Shown here: positions 26,776-32,461 of the stretch, piece by piece
Numbering within the stretch: position 1 is the stretch's first letter
Layout: each line of letters opens with the position of its first letter
Assembly (NCBI GenBank): GCA_012719195.1
Contig: JAAYAV010000176.1
Coordinates: forward strand, 1 to 32,461
From: Anaerolineae bacterium
Lineage (GTDB): Bacteria; Chloroflexota; Anaerolineae; DRVO01
Length of the DNA: 32,461 nucleotides
Direction: 5' to 3'
Made by a program: the position numbers and the translations under genes
The notes under the pieces: model-generated
The model's input: only the letters and a program-made list of their open reading frames with translations
What the model was told of the DNA's origin: nothing
The model's database searches: none

Positions 26776-27825
26776 CTAGAACCGACCGTCGCGCGTCTCG
26801 AAGTGGGTGGGCTTGCCCAAGGACGTGCCGCCCCTGTCCAGCCAATGGGCGATCCAGCGCACCATCGTGTCCAGCGCAACGGTGGGGTAGCCGAAGTGGT
26901 CAAAGCACTTACCGGCATTGTTCAGCAGAGCGGTGGGCGCTTCTTGGCCCTCGATGGTAACGGGCTTGCCCAGGTACTCGCCGAAGCGCTCGGCCACGCG
27001 GCGCACCGAGACGATCTCCGGGCCGGTCAGGTTGAGGATGGCCGGGGGCGCATCGGACAAGGTGAGGGCGCGCAAGACGTAGGAGTTGGCGTCTCCCTGC
27101 CAGATGACGTTCGCGTGGCCCATGGTCACATCCACCGGCTCGCCGGCCAGCACCTTGGCGCCGATATCGAAGAGCACACCATAGCGGAGGTCAATGGCGT
27201 AGTTGAGCCGAATGAGGGTCACCGGCAGATCGTGCTCCCGGCTGTAGTACTCGAAGACGCGCTCGCGGGCCAGGACCGATTGGGCGTACTCGCCGACGGG
27301 CGCGACCCGGTCGGTCTCGACGCAGCCGCCGGAGATCACGGGCACGAGCGGGTATACGTTGCCGCTGGAGAAGACGACAGTGCGAGAGCGGGGGAAGCGC
27401 TCGGCGACCAGGCCGGGCATGTAGGCGTTCATGGCCCAAGTGGTGGCCTCGGCACCGGTAGAACCAAACTTCCGTCCGGCCATGAAGACGATGTTGGCCG
27501 CCTCGGGCAGATCCGCGAGCTGGTCTCGGTTCATGAGGTCGCAGGAGACGGTCTCGACGCCCCAGCTCTCCAGCTGCTCGCGGGTGGCGAGACTGGAGAA
27601 GCGGGAGACGCCTATGACGCGGCGGGAGACGCCCGCCTCATCGCTGGCGTGGCGAGCCAGCCGAGCTAGCGTGGGGCCCATCTTGCCGCCCACGCCCAGA
27701 ATCATGATGTCGCCCTCCAGGCGGGCCAGGTCCGCGACCAGAGCGGCGCTGGGTTGGGTCAGCAGATCGTCGAGGGTAGCCTCGTCATCGATGTAGGCCG
27801 GGAGACCGGCGGTGCTACTAGACAT
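26776..27825 (-). CDS. NAD-dependent epimerase/dehydratase (extended SDR) family protein
   Basis: IMILGVGGKMGPTLARLARHAS nucleotide-binding motif, VVFSSGNVYP, EYFGEYLGKPV-type C-terminus. Confidence 0.83.
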   Translation of the reverse strand: MSSSTAGLPAYIDDEATLDDLLTQPSAALVADLARLEGDIMILGVGGKMGPTLARLARHASDEAGVSRRVIGVSRFSSLATREQLESWGVETVSCDLMNRDQLADLPEAANIVFMAGRKFGSTGAEATTWAMNAYMPGLVAERFPRSRTVVFSSGNVYPLVPVISGGCVETDRVAPVGEYAQSVLARERVFEYYSREHDLPVTLIRLNYAIDLRYGVLFDIGAKVLAGEPVDVTMGHANVIWQGDANSYVLRALTLSDAPPAILNLTGPEIVSVRRVAERFGEYLGKPVTIEGQEAPTALLNNAGKCFDHFGYPTVALDTMVRWIAHWLDRGGTSLGKPTHFETRDGRF

Positions 27826-27929
27826 GGTCGCCTCCTGTGGCTGGATCGGGTCGGCTTCGGTGCCGCCATTATCACACAGGCTCTACCGGCGGCAAACGAA
27901 CCCGGCACCGCCGTCACCGGGTCGGGTGC

Positions 27930-27952
27930 TATACTGCAGGCAACCGGCCGGT
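27930..27952 (+). promoter_or_regulatory. Extended -10 element and adjacent palindrome upstream of hybrid kinase
   Basis: TGcTATACT (extended -10) and perfect palindrome accggccggt at 27943-27952. Confidence 0.4.
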
Positions 27953-27999
27953 GAGACAGACATGATAGCCCGGTAGCTGGGCGGCCGCTGGGGGACGAG

Positions 28000-30138
28000 A
28001 TGGCGGTTACGAGCTGCGAGAGCATTCGCGAGATCGGTGTGGTGAACGAGCGTGAGATCCGTGTGCGCACTGTACGCGGGCTCAGCGCCGCCCTGACGCT
28101 GGCGTCGGCGCTGTGGTGGTGGGAGCTTCTCTTCCAGACCAGGCCCAACCTGGTCTGCTTGGCCCTGGCGACTGCCGGCATACTGGCGGGGCTGGCGGCG
28201 GTGTACTACGGAAGCCGCGCGCCGGTGGCGGTGGGCGTAGGGTTGGCCGTGCTCATCGCCGTGGCGGTGGCGGTTGCCGGCAGCCAGTTGGGCCTGGAGC
28301 GCTTGACTCTGTTGGCACTTCTTCCGGGCCTCGCGATTGCGGGGGCGGTGAGCGCCCGCGCTGGGCTCGCAGTGGGGCTGGCTACCGCACTGTTCTTGGG
28401 CTTGCACCCGGGGTTCGGCCTTAGGCTCGGCGGAACGCTGCAGACGGGTCTGCTGGTGGTGTCCCTCTACGCCGTCCTGTTGCCGAAGGAGAGCATCATC
28501 GAGTGGTCGTGGCGGCGGAGCGCTGAGGCCACACGGCTGGCGGAGCAGCTGCGAGACCGGCAGGGAGAGCTGAACCAGGCGCTGTCTCAGCTACGCTTAG
28601 CCAACCAGTTGCTCGCCCGCACCAACCGCGAGGTCGCGCTGGCGCACCAGGAAGCGGATGAGGCCCGCCGGCTCAAGGAGGAGTTCGCCGCTAGCGTCAG
28701 CCACGAACTGCGGACGCCGCTCAATATCATCCTCGGCTTCGCCGACATCATGCACCGCACCCCGGAGGTGTACAGCTTGGGCCAGTGGCCCCAGATGCTG
28801 CGCCGGGACATCGCCGAAATCTGGCGCAGCGCTCGCTACCTTACCGAGTTGGTGGACGACATCCTCGAGCTTGCCCGGGTGGACGCACTCGAGATGCCCG
28901 TCCGCCGCGAGATGACCGCCATGGCGGCAGTGATCCGCGAGACGACGGTGCTGGCGGAGCGGCTGGTGGGAACGCGCCCGGTGCGCATGGTGTTGGACCT
29001 ACCCGACGAGCTGCCCACGCTCTCGGTGGACCGTACGCGCATCCGCCAGGTGCTGCTCAACCTGCTCAGCAACGCTATTCGCTTCACTGACGAGGGTGAG
29101 ATCACCGTGCGGGCTGCCGTCGAGCGGGAGGAGCTGGTGGTGTCGGTATCCGATACCGGTGTCGGCATTCCGCCGCATGAGCTGGGGGCCATCTTCCAGG
29201 AGTTCCGTCGGGTCGAAGGGCAGGAGACGCGCGGCGGCAAAGGGCTCGGGCTGGCCATAGCTCGCCGCTTCGTGAGTCTCCATGGGGGACGGATCTGGGT
29301 GGAGAGCGAGGTCGGCAAGGGGTCGTCTTTCTACTTCACCCTGCCCCTGGCGGAGAAGCGCGTCTCCCGGCTATTTGGCGCGGTCTCCGGTGCTTCCGGG
29401 CCGATTCCCGAGGGGTGTCTGGTGCTCTACCAGCCCGGTGGCGGGCACGACACCGAGTCGTACCTAGGCCGGCACCTGGAGGGCTGGTCGCTGCTGACCG
29501 CGGAGGCGCCCGAGGCCCTAGCGGAGATGGTACTGCGCTACCACCCGGCCGCCGTCCTGGTCGACTCGCCCAACGACGTGGTTGGCATCGCGAAGCGACT
29601 CCCCCCGGGTGTGGTTGTGCTCCAGCTCGATCTTCCGTCCCTGCGCATGCCGGCCCCGGATCGGGTGTTCGACGGTCTGCTCAGCAAGCCGATTGCGGTG
29701 GAGGACCTGCTGGCGACGGTGACGCAGTTTGCCCCGCAGGGCTCGGTGCTGGTGGTCGACGACGATCCGGGCTTCGTGCAGTTGGTGCGTCGCATGCTTA
29801 TGACTGCCGGCTCGCCCCACCTGGTTCAGTCGGCCTATGACGGCGAGGAGGCGCTCGGCAAGCTCGCCTCCGCTCAGCCGGACGTCATCCTGGTAGACAT
29901 GGTGATGGAGCCCATGGACGGGCCGTCGTTGGCGCGTCAAGTCAAGGCGACGCCGGAGTTCGCATCGGTGCCCCTCATCGCCGTCACCGGCGCAACCTCT
30001 GCCGTTGCCGGTGATCGGGGGCATCAGCTCTCGCTGCTCAAGCGAAGTGGTTTACAGGACTCGGAGGTGCTGACGGTGCTGCGCTCGGTCCTGGCCGGAG
30101 TGCGCAGCGACTACCTCGCTAGCGAGCCCACCGGCTGA
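28000..30138 (+). CDS. Membrane hybrid histidine kinase: multi-TM, HisKA, HATPase, degenerate receiver, receiver
   Basis: Multiple TM segments, [23 protein letters not shown] (H-box), [15 protein letters not shown] (N-box), [38 protein letters not shown]...[13 protein letters not shown]. Confidence 0.93.
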   Translation: MAVTSCESIREIGVVNEREIRVRTVRGLSAALTLASALWWWELLFQTRPNLVCLALATAGILAGLAAVYYGSRAPVAVGVGLAVLIAVAVAVAGSQLGLERLTLLALLPGLAIAGAVSARAGLAVGLATALFLGLHPGFGLRLGGTLQTGLLVVSLYAVLLPKESIIEWSWRRSAEATRLAEQLRDRQGELNQALSQLRLANQLLARTNREVALAHQEADEARRLKEEFAASVSHELRTPLNIILGFADIMHRTPEVYSLGQWPQMLRRDIAEIWRSARYLTELVDDILELARVDALEMPVRREMTAMAAVIRETTVLAERLVGTRPVRMVLDLPDELPTLSVDRTRIRQVLLNLLSNAIRFTDEGEITVRAAVEREELVVSVSDTGVGIPPHELGAIFQEFRRVEGQETRGGKGLGLAIARRFVSLHGGRIWVESEVGKGSSFYFTLPLAEKRVSRLFGAVSGASGPIPEGCLVLYQPGGGHDTESYLGRHLEGWSLLTAEAPEALAEMVLRYHPAAVLVDSPNDVVGIAKRLPPGVVVLQLDLPSLRMPAPDRVFDGLLSKPIAVEDLLATVTQFAPQGSVLVVDDDPGFVQLVRRMLMTAGSPHLVQSAYDGEEALGKLASAQPDVILVDMVMEPMDGPSLARQVKATPEFASVPLIAVTGATSAVAGDRGHQLSLLKRSGLQDSEVLTVLRSVLAGVRSDYLASEPTG

Positions 30139-31297
30139 CGGCGGACAGCAACTCCGATTGAGACACCGGCTTGCGCAGGTGGGCCTTGGCTCCCAGCGCC
30201 TCGGCGAGCAGGGCATCGTGGAAGACGGAGCAGACGATGACGGGGATGTCCTTGGTGTCGTCGCTCGCATGGAGCAGGTTGAGGATCGTCCAGCCATCTG
30301 TGCCGGGCATGAGCAGGTCCAGGAGCACCACGGCGGGCTGGATAGCGCGGGCCAGCTCGTAGGCCTGGCGTGGGTCGTCGGCCGGCACTACGGTCCACTC
30401 CCCCAGCGGCTCCAGGTAGCGGCGGTAGAGCTCGACGGCAGCCGGGTTGTCTTCCACCACCAGCACCGAACGCCTCCTGGCCGCCGGCACCGTTAGCTGC
30501 AGCGACACCAGATCGTCCGCTCCTCGATCCATCTCCAGCTCAGCGCGCAGGGTAAGCGCCAACCGTTCCAGCCCGGCGAAGGCCTCGCGGCTGTAGGTAC
30601 CGGCATCAGCGGAGAACACCACCGACACGGTGGCGCCTGCGACGGAGGACTGGAATGCGAGGCGTACCTGGGGACCGGACGCTGCCTGCAAGGCCAGGCT
30701 GATCGCTTGTATCAGCCACTGGCGCAGCACCCCGGCGTCGGCGTAGGCCGTGCCCGGCGGGGTGCCGGGCTCCACCACCACCCCCACGCCTACCGTCTCG
30801 GCTAGGGCGGCCACCGTGGAGAGAGCGTCCTCGACCAGCTCCTGCAGGTCTACCGGCGCTGGACGCATAGCCACAGCATCGTCGGAGGAGTCGTCGGTTC
30901 GGCTGGAGGCGGGCGATGGAACCGCCTCTTGGCTCAGGCGGGCGTTGAGGACCTCGGCGAGGCGTGCCTCAGCGGCGCGTAGCTCGCGGTGAGTCTGGCG
31001 CTCGCTGAGGGCGAGCTCCTCTCCTACCTGCAGGACGCCCAAGCCGTCGACGTAGCGTAGCCACAGAGCGTTGTAGGCACGGGCTTCGTCGCTGCGGCGA
31101 CTCAGGCGACGCGCCGGCCGAAGCGACTCGATGCTGTCCAGCACCAGGGTGCGGATGGTATGGGCACGGCTGTAGGGCTCGGCGCCGGCAAGCGCCGGCA
31201 GGCGCTCCAGCAGCGGGCTCCCCGCTAGAGCAGCGCTGTCCTCAATGTGAGTGAGGAGCCACCGTACGGTCTCGGGATGGATTGTCGCGTCGTCCAT
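30119..31297 (-). CDS. Response-regulator-like protein: sigma4-like HTH region, degenerate HATPase-like region, C-terminal receiver
   Basis: [41 protein letters not shown] (HTH-like), [25 protein letters not shown]... (HATPase-like), [19 protein letters not shown]...[14 protein letters not shown]...LRKPV (REC). ATG 31297 chosen. Confidence 0.75.
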   Translation of the reverse strand: MDDATIHPETVRWLLTHIEDSAALAGSPLLERLPALAGAEPYSRAHTIRTLVLDSIESLRPARRLSRRSDEARAYNALWLRYVDGLGVLQVGEELALSERQTHRELRAAEARLAEVLNARLSQEAVPSPASSRTDDSSDDAVAMRPAPVDLQELVEDALSTVAALAETVGVGVVVEPGTPPGTAYADAGVLRQWLIQAISLALQAASGPQVRLAFQSSVAGATVSVVFSADAGTYSREAFAGLERLALTLRAELEMDRGADDLVSLQLTVPAARRRSVLVVEDNPAAVELYRRYLEPLGEWTVVPADDPRQAYELARAIQPAVVLLDLLMPGTDGWTILNLLHASDDTKDIPVIVCSVFHDALLAEALGAKAHLRKPVSQSELLSAVSRWAR

Positions 31298-31380
31298 CGG
31301 GGCCGGAACCCTCAGCGGGCGCGGAGCGAGCACGCCCTGGGGATATGGTAGCCAGGCGGGCCCGACGGGTGCAAACCGGC

Positions 31381-31431
31381 TTGGCAGGCTGTTGGCAGGA
31401 TCGTGGCAGACCCGCCTCAGGCGGCAGACCC
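31381..31431 (+). repeat. Phased TGGCAG direct repeats plus small palindrome (candidate activator sites)
   Basis: GGCAG cores at 31383, 31394, 31405 (11-bp spacing) and 31423; palindrome ccgcctcaggcgg at 31412-31424; CATAAT at 31431. Confidence 0.5.
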
Positions 31432-31507
31432 ATAATACAGTTGAACACCATGAGCGAACCTGGGGGCGGCGCGGCCGCCCTATGCTAAGATCGGAGGGAA
31501 GTCGCCA

Positions 31508-32434
31508 GTGTCGATGGTCGCCCAAACTCGCACCTACCGGGGCATGACCGCCACCACGCGCGAGAAGGTGGACGGCTACTTGTTCATCCTGCCCTGGATT
31601 CTGGGGTTCCTCATCTTCACCATCGGTCCCATGATCGCCTCGCTGTACTTCAGCTTCACGGACTACAGCCTGCTGGAGGCGTCCAAGTGGGTGGGGCTCG
31701 ACAACTATACCAAGCTCTTCACTAACGACCCGAAGTTCGGCATTTCGCTCAGCGTCACGTTCCGTTACGCTCTGGTGTCGGTACCGCTGGGACTGGTGCT
31801 GGCGCTGCTGGTGGCAATGCTCCTGAACCAGAAAGTCCCGGGGATCCGCTTCTACCGTACCGCCTTCTACCTGCCCTCGCTGTTGGGCGGCGTGGCACTG
31901 ACCCTCATCTGGATGTGGATCTTCAGCCCCGCCTATGGGCTCCTGAACTCGTTCCTGCGTCTGTTCGGCGTCGAGGGGCCGCTATGGTTCCAGAGCCAGG
32001 TGTGGGCGCTACCCGGGCTGATCATCATGAGCCTCTGGGGCGTAGGGGCGCGCATGATCATCTTCCTCGCCGGGCTGCAGAATATCCCCGACCACCTCTA
32101 CGAGGCGGCGGAGATGGATGGCGCAGGGACTACCCGCCGATTCTGGCACGTTACCATACCCATGCTGACGCCTACCATCTTCTTCAACCTGATCATGGGC
32201 GTCATCGGCTCGCTGCAGACGTTCGCCCAGGCGTTCATCGCCACCTCGGGCGGGCCCAACAACGCGACGCTGTTCTACGCCCTTTACCTCTATCAGAACG
32301 CCTTCCAGTACTTCGAGATGGGCTATGCCTCAGCGCTGGCCTGGATCCTTTTCGCGGTGATCCTCGTGCTTACCCTGGTCGTTATCCGCTCATCTCCCAT
32401 GTGGGTGTTCTACGAGGGGACGCTCAGGAAGTGA
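31508..32434 (+). CDS. Sugar-type ABC transporter permease (MalF/UgpA-like)
   Basis: GYLFILPWILGFLIFTIGPMIASLYFSFTDYSLL, EAAEMDGAGTTRRFWHVTIPMLTPTIFF (EAA loop). GTG 31508 with upstream GGAGGG; ATG 31514 is the alternative. Confidence 0.93.
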   Translation: MSMVAQTRTYRGMTATTREKVDGYLFILPWILGFLIFTIGPMIASLYFSFTDYSLLEASKWVGLDNYTKLFTNDPKFGISLSVTFRYALVSVPLGLVLALLVAMLLNQKVPGIRFYRTAFYLPSLLGGVALTLIWMWIFSPAYGLLNSFLRLFGVEGPLWFQSQVWALPGLIIMSLWGVGARMIIFLAGLQNIPDHLYEAAEMDGAGTTRRFWHVTIPMLTPTIFFNLIMGVIGSLQTFAQAFIATSGGPNNATLFYALYLYQNAFQYFEMGYASALAWILFAVILVLTLVVIRSSPMWVFYEGTLRK

Positions 32435-32454
32435 GGAAGGGTGAGAGTGTCAGC

Positions 32455-32461
32455 ATGATCG
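32455..32461 (+). other. Possible start of a following CDS (second permease expected)
   Basis: ATGATCG at the window edge; too short to identify. Confidence 0.25.

Noticed and set aside
1-32461. CRISPR arrays, transposons, prophage genes, tRNA or rRNA
   Set aside because: No regularly spaced direct repeats with spacers, no transposase/integrase motifs and no cloverleaf-like or rRNA segments noticed by eye; a tRNAscan/Infernal run would be needed to exclude small RNAs.

Overview
GC-rich, densely coded bacterial chromosomal window. Gene content and architectures suggest Chloroflexota or similar, but this is inference; there is no rRNA or other marker to fix taxonomy. Contents in order: (i) ABC-2 type exporter with two separate ATPases, one permease and a lipoprotein-type HlyD adaptor (1-4417). 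(ii) A stand-alone URO-D superfamily gene (4558-5625). (iii) Minus-strand housekeeping block: topA, mannose-1-P guanylyltransferase, dprA, KH protein, rpsP, ffh, and an HhH/TM/coiled-coil protein. (iv) A secreted metzincin-like protein on the minus strand. (v) Plus-strand acid-sugar set: DUF1537 kinase, PdxA-type dehydrogenase, second URO-D-like protein. (vi) Tat-exported membrane-bound group-1 [NiFe]-hydrogenase operon: small, large, cytochrome b, maturation protease. (vii) Minus-strand DUF89/ARMT1-like, SPFH/band-7, DHDPS-superfamily and epimerase genes. (viii) A hybrid histidine kinase facing, tail-to-tail, an unusual HTH/pseudo-HATPase/receiver protein. (ix) A sugar-type ABC permease behind a leader with phased repeats. 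No mobile element, CRISPR array, tRNA or rRNA was seen. Most noteworthy: the hydrogenase small subunit has Asp in place of a canonical proximal-cluster Cys (ECTGD, not ECTGC); the convergent signalling pair has a helically phased TGGCAG array next to it; the acid-sugar operon carries a URO-D-like gene of unknown role; and the exporter's degenerate ATPase motifs all fall in one predicted composite site.
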